A stretch of 64,000 nt of DNA from positions 1 through 64,000 of the forward strand of contig LODT01000048.1 of NCBI GenBank assembly GCA_001606155.1, given 5' to 3'. This document shows, in pieces, positions 11,197 to 21,310 of this stretch. The notes below the pieces were generated by a model that ran no database searches, was not told where the DNA came from, and saw only the letters and a list, made by a program, of their open reading frames with translations. Position 1 is the first letter of the stretch; each line of letters starts with the position of its first letter. The position numbers were made by a program, and so were the translations under genes. This stretch comes from Tieghemostelium lacteum. Taxonomy: Eukaryota > Evosea > Eumycetozoa > Dictyosteliales > Raperosteliaceae.

Positions 11197-12525
11197 TTAA
11201 TTTATTAGTGGAGAGACAATGGAGTTCCATGAGGATTCCCATGTATTTACTTTACGATCTTGAATTAGAGATTGTTTCATTTGAGATAGAGTATTATTAG
11301 AGGAATTGAAAGTTGAAAATAATCTCTTTAGGTAACTGTACAATTGTTTGGAATCATTGAATATCAGTCCATTACGTTCATGTTGAACTAGTTCATTTAT
11401 AGCTTTGAAATTCACTGCTAAAACTGGTAGACAACATCCAAACATATCAACAACTTTCATTGGTAAATCGATACCTGAAGATGAGTTATGTAATGATACA
11501 CCTACATCAGCACTACCCAATAACAGGGGATAGTCTCTAGACTCCAACCACACTGATATGACTCTACATTTTTGTAAATTCAATTTTCTAATTTCTTCAA
11601 GATAGTAATCTTTTTTTGGACCTTTACCAGTTATAATAAACAATAGTCTATGTTTAAGTTGACTATCAACTTCATAGTCTTTAATTGATCTGAGAAGTAC
11701 AGAGAAATCTTCATCTTCAGTCCAAGATGTAGATGATATAATCAAAGATGCCAAATTCTCATCACCTACATTCTTTTGTTTAGAAGTGGTGTTATTTAAC
11801 CTCTGTTTCTTATTATCAATTACCATTTGAAGGAATTGTTCATCTTTGGCATCCGATAGATAATTTTGTTTGAATTCTTCCAAAAATTCAATTTGTTCTG
11901 AAATTTGAAGATTTTTGAAAATGGGGGAAGCTTTGTCGTGAAATACCTTTAAAGTACCTTTTAGATTCCATTGTGTACTCAGATAATCTTTCATAGCTTC
12001 TGTAACGAATAAATGTGCATAAGCACATCTTCCAAACACACGTTCAATCCATTTAGCAACTCTTATAATAGGATGTCTTTCTGATTTTGATAATGACAAT
12101 TGCAGTAGAGTATACCCAAGATTATGCCAATCAATAATTAATTTACATCTACATAGAAAACAAATGATTTGAAGTGCAAATACAGTTGGAATGGCAGGTG
12201 GAGACTGTACTAGAACATAGTTTATATTTCTACACACAAATAGCAGTATCCACATCAATTGTATGATTTGATAGAGAACTTTTGCAACTGATATAAATGG
12301 CCATAGTAGAAGTGATTTAGTTCTACTCATACTTATTGGAAATACTCTAATGGGATGAATATCAACTTTATCGTTATTTGCAATCAATGGATGTGCTTTA
12401 GTCTCTGAATATCCCACCATATGTACTTTATCAACTGCTGGCATGTTACTTAACGACAATGCATGATATGTCATTCTAGGTGATCTACCAATATCACCTA
12501 AAACTACAACAGCTACATTTACCAT
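11197..12525 (-). CDS. alg1: ALG1 beta-1,4-mannosyltransferase, 442 aa
   Basis: Transfers the first mannose from GDP-mannose to GlcNAc2-PP-dolichol on the cytosolic face of the ER, the first mannose step of N-glycan core assembly. The GT33-type sequence starts VVVLGDIGRSPRM, has one hydrophobic anchor at about residues 80-115, IDWHNLGYTL in the middle, and a C-terminal GT-B domain with SSTSWTEDEDFSVLL and DLPMKVVDMFGCCLPVLA. Length is normal for the family. Single exon. It lies between the ZNF598 and USP10-like genes on the same strand. Confidence 0.95.
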   Translation of the reverse strand: MVNVAVVVLGDIGRSPRMTYHALSLSNMPAVDKVHMVGYSETKAHPLIANNDKVDIHPIRVFPISMSRTKSLLLWPFISVAKVLYQIIQLMWILLFVCRNINYVLVQSPPAIPTVFALQIICFLCRCKLIIDWHNLGYTLLQLSLSKSERHPIIRVAKWIERVFGRCAYAHLFVTEAMKDYLSTQWNLKGTLKVFHDKASPIFKNLQISEQIEFLEEFKQNYLSDAKDEQFLQMVIDNKKQRLNNTTSKQKNVGDENLASLIISSTSWTEDEDFSVLLRSIKDYEVDSQLKHRLLFIITGKGPKKDYYLEEIRKLNLQKCRVISVWLESRDYPLLLGSADVGVSLHNSSSGIDLPMKVVDMFGCCLPVLAVNFKAINELVQHERNGLIFNDSKQLYSYLKRLFSTFNSSNNTLSQMKQSLIQDRKVNTWESSWNSIVSPLIN

Positions 12526-12830
12526 ATTTATTCTGACTCAATATAGTACTTTGCACCACTAAAATTTAAAAATAAAAAAATTTGAAAAATATTAACTTCA
12601 CCACTCGGGTAACATTCCAAATCTAAATCTAAACCAATCAATTATGATTTGTCACAATCATAAAATTATTGTTTATTTTGTGTTTGATAAGGGTGGAATT
12701 TTGAATAGTAAAGGCAGTTTAGTACTACTTTACTACTATTGTTGAGATTAATATTTTTTTTGTTTATGTAAATTTGATGATGTGTATTTAGTTCATTATT
12801 CTTATTGGTGGAGGAAGGGGGAAATAGATT
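12526..12830. other. intergenic
   Basis: Spacer downstream of the USP10-like gene and upstream of ALG1. AT-rich; no gene seen. Confidence 0.5.
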
Positions 12831-15705
12831 TTATAATTGTTGATAAAGTAATAAATAGGCTTCACGTGATAAAATTTCTTGTTCTTTAACATCACTTATA
12901 ATAGAATCATCAAATTTAATCCATTCACCATCTGTTTGTAGAATATCACATGTATAATGACCTTGTGATAATCCTTTTCCATGATGATTAATAACTTTAT
13001 AAATTAATAAAATGATAGGTTAGTCTAAGCTAGAATATTAAAAATGTAGAGTAGATTATACATACCTGAAAATAAAGAATATTTCTTTGGTAATCCCAAT
13101 GAATTTGCACTGTTCATTGTGAATTGAATTGGGAATTTGATGAGTTTATCCAATTTTTGAGCTTCAGTTTCAAATGCAAATCTCTTTAGATGGACAATAA
13201 GAATCTTGGGTAAAGATTCAAAAGACATGGATTTGGAAGCTGATATTTCAATTTTCTTTGTTGAGCATGTATATCCCTCAAGTATCTCAGGTTTTTGAAA
13301 GAATTTCAAAGCGTCATCTAGTGAATTGATTTCTTCAGGTCTAATATCCAAATGTAGACAAAAGAATGGTTCAACAGTAATGGAATCCTTTGAACCTGTT
13401 CTATTGATACTAGATCGCAATGTACCAGAGAATATCTGAGATATTGGCGATTTTGGTAATTCTTGACTTTGGTTATTGATTATTGCTGTTTTACCATTTT
13501 TGGTAACTTCTTCCCATTGTGCATCATCTGAATCACTACTGTCTTTCATTGGATCTGATTTTGATGATCTTAAAGAAGAACCACCACCACCGCTATTATC
13601 CTTCTCTTTTAGATCTTGTAATAGTGCATCGTATTCCTTGATTATAGATAGAAATTCCTCATGAATTAGGTCTAGGAAGTAGGTTAGAAACTCTTGAGCA
13701 TCTTGTTGGCAAGACACAGTAGTTTGTGATTGTGCTTGTGAGTATTGTACTTTTAACTTTTTTTTTGAGATTTGAGTGCCCAATGGAGGTGAACTGAAAT
13801 GGCTACCATTTAGCATTGAAAGACTGTTATTATTATTATTATTATTTAGGTTACTACTGTTGATAGCAGATGAGACTACTGATGCTGCATTGATGGTGGT
13901 AGTAGTAGTTGGAGAAGATACTTTTGAATTGAAAGATTTAACAATTTCATTAAAGTATTTTGGATTGACAGGTGATAACATTGGTGAAATTGGATTATGT
14001 CTACTGCTGGCATATTGTGGTATTGATATATAATCTAGATAGAATAAATGTAAATTGTGTAGTGTTGGATACCTCTGTAGATTGTCAATTTCACCCAAAT
14101 GTTTAAATACTTTTAAAAAGTGATTACATCCAATTAATGTCTGTAATATTACATTCATAAAACAGATATTAGATGTATTTACTAATCCTTTAGGTTGAGG
14201 TGATGCAACTCTATTACTACTATTAATACTACTACTAGTTTGTGGTTTAGTATTTAGTAATGAATGAGCAGTTGTTGCACTTGTTGTTGTTGTTGTTGTT
14301 GTTGCAGTTGCTGTAATTAAATCTTCAAAATTCTTTATCCAATGTAGTTTCTTTTCCAATTCTCTCTTTTGTTTGATTGCCAATTGTTGTGGTGATCCAT
14401 TTAAATGATCATTACCTGATTGTGATGATTTGGGAGTGGAAGGTGGATCTAATATCTCTGGTTTAGATAAAATTAAATTTGCCCATGATGATACTACTGG
14501 TGGTACCGTAGTGGTAGTTGTTGTTGTTGGTGTTTGTGCTGTAGATGTAGTTGTAGGTGTAGTTGTAGGTGGTGTTGGTGTGCTTGTTGTAGATATTGAA
14601 TTAGATTGTACAGATGGTGATGCTTGTTGTTTTTGCAATTGTAATTGTTGCTTTTGATTATGTAAAATAGATGATATTAAACTTGCTGTTGTTTGTTGAG
14701 GTTGTTGTTGTACTTGATTTGCTGGTGTTGTTGTATTAGTTGGTGTAGTGGGTGTTATAGTTGTAGTTGTTGTTGTTGGTAAAGTGTTAGCGGAGTTATT
14801 TAACTTTTGAGGTGACTTGGGTTTATTTTTTCTATTTTTCTTTTTGTTGCTGTTGTTTGTGGTGGTAGGGGTTGCTATAGATGTTGCTTCTGTTGATGTT
14901 GTTGTAGTGGATTGTTCTATCTGGGACCTTGCTGATTGTGAAGTTGTATCATCAATATTTTCTGTGCTTGTCGGTGGTGAAGATGGTGGAGGTGAAGTAT
15001 TATTTGGTATTTCTACATTATTTAAAATAAAATCATCTTCATTATAGATGACACTATTATCTATTATAAAATTATATTTGTTTTTAGACTGAATTGAAAC
15101 TATACAAAATTCATCAGGTAATTGTATTGAAGTTGTAACTGATATATTATCCCAATGTTGTTCTGTGAAATTACCAAATGTCACTCCTGCCAATGAATGA
15201 ATGGATTCATCATTAATCTCTGATATGGAGCCGGCAATGAACTTTGATAAGGATGTTGATGTTTCTTCTTCAATATTACTATTAATCTGTAAATTATCGT
15301 TGTTATTATTATTATTATTATTGTTATTATTATTGTAATTGAAATCATTATTATTATAATTTTCTAATAGTATATTATTATTATTAGAATGTAAATGATT
15401 TTCATTATAATTATTATTATTATTATTATTATTATAAATTAAAAATATATTATCTTGATGTGGTGGTAATGGTTGTTGTTGTTGTTGTTGATATTGTTGT
15501 GATTGAAATTCACTTAAATTATCTATATTTTGTTGTTGGTGTTGTGTATATTCTATTATATTATTATAATTGGTATTTATGTTATTCGAATAGTCGTGTA
15601 AATTACTACTGTTTTGTGAATATATTGTATTTATACCATTATAATTGTGATTAAAAATATCAATGACTACATGGTTGTTATTTATCAGAGCTGTTGTAAC
15701 TGGTA

Positions 15706-15763
<58 letters not shown>

Positions 15764-16144
15764 GTAGTTGTGGTTATAGTTGTTACTATTATTCGTATGT
15801 ATATTATGATGTTGATTTGTGTTATTTGTAGTAGTATTTGATGATTTATTATTGTTTTTAGGTTTATTATTGTTATTATTATTATTTTGGTTATGCTTTT
15901 TCAGGTTATTGCCTATATTGTTGTTATTGTTGTTGCTATTGGTATTGTGTAAACTATTTGGTGATTTAATATTTAATTGTGTTGTTGCAATGATACTAGA
16001 GGCTGTACTACCTGTAATTACTTTATTCATTGATAATTGACTAGTATTATTTTGACGATTACTGCTGTTATTGCTATTACTATTACTACTACCACTATTG
16101 TTATTAGTGTGGTGGTGTTTCTTTAACTTGTCTATTTCAACCAT
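12831..16144 (-). CDS. USP10-like ubiquitin C-terminal hydrolase, 1080 aa, two exons
   Basis: Exons 16144..13066 and 12994..12831, split by a 71-nt intron. The catalytic domain starts at about residue 650: the Cys box GLVNTSNICFMN puts the nucleophile at Cys661; the second exon carries the His box, HHGKGLSQGHYTCD, with His1039 and a following FDD that supplies the Asp. Order and wording of these boxes resemble animal USP10, which removes ubiquitin from p53 and from ribosomal proteins. The first 630 residues are mostly Asn, Gln, Thr and Ser runs, including an ATT/AAT repeat at about 15706-15763. Exon 2 is short, but without it the protein would lose its catalytic His. Assignment to USP10 rather than another USP is probable, not certain. 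Confidence 0.88.
15706..15763. repeat. AAT trinucleotide repeat (poly-Asn)
   Basis: About 19 uninterrupted copies of ATT on the plus strand, coding for polyasparagine in the USP10-like gene. Typical of dictyostelid coding sequence. Confidence 0.9.
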
Positions 16145-16665
16145 GTTGTCTTTTAGATGGTTTATATTTGAGTGTGTATGATGTATTTTATACTAAAATT
16201 CTATTCTATTGATTTTAAATCAAAAGCTACATAGAATGTGAGAATTAAGAGAGGGAAACCAATAAATAAGAAAAAAACAAATGTATATAGTTTAAAAAAA
16301 AAAAAAAAGTTTGAATTGGAATATCTTTTTACAGGTTTAATAAGATATTTGATGTCTATGTTTGGTGTAAGATAAAATGTGGGGGTGTAAAACTATAGGT
16401 TTGATGATCGATGGAATGTGGTCAAAGGTCTAAATAAAATTATTATAATTTGAAAAAAAAAAATCAAAAAAAAAAATTTTTATTAGATTTATGAAAATTG
16501 TCAGTATTCTTTAGTTCAATTCAAATTGGACCCAATTTTACAATTATTAAAAACAGAAATTTAATGATATTTGCATATCATCTACAATAATAAAAGAGTG
16601 TAAGAATTTATTTGAATGATATATAGGAATAAAATATTTATTCATTAAACCAATAATAACTGGGA
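16145..16665. other. intergenic
   Basis: About 520 bases between two minus-strand genes. It should hold the USP10-like promoter. Contains poly-A/T tracts and a G-rich patch (GTGGGGGTGTAAAAC at 16379). No gene seen. Confidence 0.5.
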
Positions 16666-18373
16666 TTATTGGGATTGTAGTTGTTGAAGTAATTTTACTT
16701 CTTGAGGTGTTTTTAAATATTTAATAATCTGATTGGAATCAATGTCATCGTCGTCTAGCTCTTCAGAATCTAAATTTGGATGAGTAGACCAAGATTTCTT
16801 TGCTTCCAATTCTTTAATATCTGTAAGACGATCTATAATCTCATGGTCTGATATACCACCATTTTTCAATAGTTGAATTATCTCTCTATCTTGATTATCT
16901 GTTTGAGTTTTTAGATAGGCTTTATAGTTTTTATAAAAGTCAGTATCTGACATGTTCAGTGCTTGTTCGTTTACAAGCACATTTTTATCAATTAATTCCT
17001 TTTTGGCTCTAATTAATTTTAGACGTCTAATTAATCTCTTGTAGACATTTTCAATGAATGATGGTGGAAAACTACATCGTTTACCAAACTGTGTTTGATA
17101 ATCTTGGAAATATCTTTCTTTAAATTCTTTTTTTGAACTTTTTATATCCTCTTTTGGAAAGGGGATAAACTCACTCTCTAATATAGTGGATATTGTTTCT
17201 TGATTAGATTTTAATTTCTTAATAATATTATTTTCTTTAATATTCTCTATATTTGATTCCTGATATATTTCTAATTCTCTCTTTTTATTATTATTATTAT
17301 TATTACTATCATTTGAATCATTTGGTAATTCTAAATTTTCAATAGCATCCAATTCTGAATCATTGTTATAGTCATCAGTTGGATTAAGAGATACTATAAA
17401 ATCCTTTATTATAATACCAATATTTGCATGTAAATTCTTTGAATTTACATGTGAAAGGTATTTAGTGTCTTTACAATACTGTAACAAATTATTTTCAATT
17501 TCTTTTATACGCTCTTTAGTTGTATTTACTCTACAAGACAGATTCTCACAGAGTCGACTTAAATCAGGTTTTGTGAATTTAGCAGTCTTATAAAAACACA
17601 ATGAAAGATAGAGAGCAGCACCAACAATACCAGTAGGAGATCTACCATCTTGTATAGAGTTATGATGTGCAAAGGTAATGATATCCACTGTAAGTCTCTT
17701 CATTGACCTAAATTGTTCTACAGTATAGATATTCGAATAAGGTGAACATGATCTATCAACAAATCTAGACAAATCAAAATTCTTTGGATCTATATAGATA
17801 CCAAGTAGCTCAATAATCTTTTGAGTAAGTTTACCAATCTTATAGAAATCAGCAGATATACCAATAGTAGAACATACTTCAACTAATGGAATTGGTTTTT
17901 GATGTTTTTTAATAATTAGATACAACAAACAACCACATCTGATTTCTCTTCTAAAAGATACTATCCCTCTCCACACATTTACAACTTGTTTCCATATATT
18001 TTTCCATTTCTTCAATATAGTTTTGAAGATGGAGTTTTGGTGCATAGGTTTGCAGTTTCTCTTGTGTTTCAAAATCAAATCCTTTAACATCAATTGTTCT
18101 CTTACTTGTATTTACAATTGATTGGCTGTTATCTGATTTCTTTGTTGTTTTTTTAGTTCTATTAACATTAAATTCTTCTTTTGTTCCTAGTTTTGAAGTT
18201 GAAGTTGTAGTAGTCTGTTGACTAACTAATGCTGCCTGTTCTTCACAATATTTAAGATACTGATCCTTTTGATGAACTAAAGTTTCGTCACTAACAATAC
18301 TAGCACATTCAGTACAAACTAAATATGTATCTGTTTTCTCTAAAATACCAGAACAAGATGGGCATATTTGCAT
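16666..18373 (-). CDS. TFIIB/BRF-family transcription factor, frame break in a T run
   Basis: An N-terminal zinc ribbon (CPSC...CTEC, residues 4-21) opens a 140-residue frame ending at 17951. The protein clearly continues in another frame down to 16666: DSIF in the first frame and RREIRCGCLLYLIIKKHQ in the second abut perfectly. The second frame carries two cyclin-like repeats, with GRSPTGIVGAALYLSL (strongly TFIIB/BRF-like) in the second. An Asn-rich spacer and a charged C-terminal region follow. The frames join if one T is removed from TTTT at 17953-17956. I found no GT-AG intron of workable length or phase. A base-calling error is likeliest; a real mutation is possible. Whether it is BRF1, BRF2-like or Pol I type cannot be settled. 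Confidence 0.8.
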
Positions 18374-18537
18374 AATGAGATGAGAAAATTAAATAAAAAA
18401 AAAAATAAGAAATATTTAATAATATCTTAAACTATCAACTTCAACTAAACTTTATCTTAAAATTTATTCATTTATAAATAAACTTAGATTTCTTTTTATA
18501 TATTATTTTTGTTTTTTTATTTTTAATTGAATTTACA
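18374..18537. promoter_or_regulatory. bidirectional promoter between BRF-like and TDP1 genes
   Basis: Only 164 bases separate two divergent ATGs. The sequence is nearly all A and T with T-rich tracts. Position alone says both promoters are here; no specific element was identified. Confidence 0.55.
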
Positions 18538-20452
18538 ATGTCATCAAAAAAAAGAGAATTATGTATTGATAATAAAGAGAATATTTATATTGATGGAAAT
18601 ATAGGTGATGGCGGTTCAATAAAGAAATTAAAATCAATACCAACTGAAATTATAGATTTAGATGAAGATACAGATACTGAGGAAATATCAAACAACAAAG
18701 TTAAATTTAAACCTTATAAATCCAATAATGACGATGCATCTCTAGTCATTTCCGACACAGATAATGAAGACGATGATTTACAATATGCAATACAGTTATC
18801 TTTGGAATCTAAAAATAGTCCAAATAATAAATCCCCAACAATAACATCAACAAGATCCTCAACAGAAAACTCACCAAAGTCCTCATCAACAGAACCAAAA
18901 TCAACATCCCCACTTAGAATATTACAACAAATATTTAATAAGCATTCACAGAATTCTGCAAATATCAACAATAACAATACAAACAAGGTATTAAAATTAA
19001 ACTTAACTAAAACAACAGCTACAACTACTACAATTACATCAACTACAAAAACGGCACCACCATCACCAACAAATAGTAGTATTAGTAAAGTAGATGTAAA
19101 TACAAATATAGGTACTGAATTTAGATCAGATACATTTTATATGAATCATATGCCTGGTAAAGATGTTAATGCTATAAAGACTTTACCTTTTACATCACTA
19201 TTTCAAAATAAGGGAATTCAACAGGTTTATCTTGGTGGATTTGTATTGGATAGAAGTTGGATACTGGATATACTCTATAAATCACAAGGTAGAAAAGTTA
19301 ACATTACATTTATCCTAGATAACAAAGATAAATATCCAGGATTAAAGGATAATGATCTAATGAAATATATATTTCCACCTCTATTTAGATATGGTTGTTT
19401 TCATTCTAAAATTATAATGCTACTCTATAGTGGCTATATAAGAGTTATTATACCAAGTGCTAATCCAACTCCGGTTGATTATGACGAGTTGAATCAAACT
19501 ATTTGGTTTCAAGATTTTAAAGCAATTAGTAGTAGTGTTGGTACTTCTACAAAATCACAACCATTTAAAGATACATTAAAGAGTTTTTTAGTATCGTCAG
19601 GTGTAACAACTGATTTTTTGGATCAATATGATTTCTCAACTGCTAAAGCTCATTTGGTGTGTTCTAATCCAGGTTACTATAAAATGGATGTAAATATTGG
19701 ATTATTATCTCTAAAAAATATAATTGAAAACAATGTAAAATCGATACGACCCGATCAGGTAAAATGTAAGGATATATATTATCAAGTATGTATTTTGTAT
19801 TATATGAATAGTATTATTATAATTGTATTAATTTTTATAAAATAGTCATCTTCAGTTGGTGGTAATAAATTTAATTGGAGAAATGTTTTCAAAGAAATTG
19901 TATCTAAAAATTATATGAAACAGGAAAAGATTGATACCAATCTACATATACTCTATCCAACATTTGAGTGGGTGAAATCTAAAGAATTTAGAGTATTCAG
20001 TTCCATGTGTGTATTTTTATCAGAAAATAATTATAATGATGACAAATCATGTTTTTCCATTCTAAATCATAAATATTTTATCAGAAGAGAATTTACACTT
20101 CACAGTAAAATTCTAATTGGTACAACAACAACAAAAGATGGTAAAATTAGATATGATTTTATCTATACTGGTAGTCATAACTTTTCAAATGTTTGTATTA
20201 TTATATAATCAATATTTCATTAAATTATTGCTAACATTTAATTTTAAATAGTCTGCATGGGGTACAATACAAAAGAATGGAACACAATTATACATTTCAA
20301 ATTATGAAAGTGGAATAGTTTTAATTAATGATAAAGATTTGAATGATTTTACTCCGCCAGAATGGGTGAAACAAGTACCATTTGAAATTCCAACAAGTAG
20401 ATATTCTGATAAAGATGAACCTTGGATACAAGAAAGAATTTTAAAACCCTAA
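18538..20452 (+). CDS. tdp1: tyrosyl-DNA phosphodiesterase 1 with N-terminal UIM, 597 aa
   Basis: Exons 18538..19785, 19846..20190 and 20252..20452, all in phase 0. TDP1 hydrolyses the bond between a DNA 3' end and topoisomerase I tyrosine. Both HxK catalytic motifs are present: FHSKIIML (His289, Lys291) and LHSKILIG (His502, Lys504), followed by GSHNFSN|SAWG across the last splice and a C-terminal WIQERILKP. The N-terminal 190 residues are acidic and Ser/Thr/Asn-rich and contain a canonical ubiquitin-interacting motif, EDDDLQYAIQLSLESK (77-92). Animal TDP1 has an unrelated disordered N-terminus, so the UIM is noteworthy. Length is normal. Confidence 0.94.
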
Positions 20453-20667
20453 TAAATACAAATTAACATGTGAGGTTAGAAAACAGTAAATAAATTAAAT
20501 ACAGAATTGATATCCCTAGTTTTTATAAAAAATTAAATTTTTTTCTTCTAGTTTTGGGTAGATATGTTCAATTTTATTCATTTTCAATTATTAAACAGCT
20601 ATCAAAATGATTTATAGTAAATATCAATATGAACAGTTTTATTGAAATGGCTTAACCATTTCTAAAG

Positions 20668-20853
20668 TTAAAGAATTTGAGAGCAATGACCTCTTAAATC
20701 TAGAACTGCTTCTTTACATTTGATGTCTTCTAGATTGAACCAGCAATGAAATTTGATTGGATAAGATCTAATTCTATTGTATCTATTTATTAAGCAACTT
20801 CTAATCAGATCCTGACGCTCTGGGGTGATATATTCTGGAATGTTGAAGTACAT
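20668..20853 (-). CDS. small Cys-containing hypothetical protein (61 aa)
   Basis: A 61-residue frame that does not look like random AT-rich translation: it has few Asn/Lys runs, a normal amino-acid mix, and spaced cysteines (HCWFNLEDIKC then DLRGHC). A possible 5'-UTR intron lies just upstream on the minus strand, with donor GTAAGC near 20945 and acceptor TATAG shortly before the ATG. The Cys spacing recalls small mitochondrial intermembrane-space proteins but does not fit a known CX9C pattern exactly. I do not recognise it. Confidence 0.45.
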   Translation of the reverse strand: MYFNIPEYITPERQDLIRSCLINRYNRIRSYPIKFHCWFNLEDIKCKEAVLDLRGHCSQIL

Positions 20854-21145
20854 GTTCTATAGAACATAATATAATTTTGATATGTTTGGTTGGTTTCTTA
20901 ATAAATTGATCTATATCTCATAACTTCCTGTACCTAAAGCTTACATCAATCGATATTTTTAATTTCTGGTTTGAATATAAAAATATTAAAAAAAGAAATT
21001 ATTTAAAATAAAGATGATTGCAGTATTAAAGGTATAAATATAATTTTTATTGTGAAAATTGACTGGGTTTTATTATTTTGTGTATGAGAACACTAACAGT
21101 TAATCTAATCTATTCTTTATTAATATTATGGAATGATAAAATAAG

Positions 21146-21290
21146 AATGGTTTGAATGTGATAGTGTAGAAAGTACAAATGAGAAATAAAATGAACAATG
21201 TTGAAGTAGAGGTGGATTGAGATGAGCTTTCCTAGGGTTCAATTGAATTGTTTCCTGGAATTTGAGAATCTAAATTAAAGATTGGTAGAT
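21146..21290 (-). pseudogene. 3' end remnant of a gene-D-type surface protein
   Basis: On the minus strand this matches the last 45 or so codons of the gene at 45746-49450: the SQNPGNNSIEPHESS region, the SSQSTSSSTLF run and the hydrophobic tail are all recognisable at DNA level. It carries at least one in-frame stop and no longer reads as protein. It lies just downstream of FG-GAP gene A. Confidence 0.8.
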
Positions 21291-21310
21291 CTGAAGGTTT
21301 TTATTATTAT

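Noticed and set aside
17951-18093. An intron joining the two frames of the TFIIB-like gene
   Set aside because: No donor and acceptor pair gives both the right phase and a length above about 40 bases while keeping the conserved DSIF-RREIRC junction.
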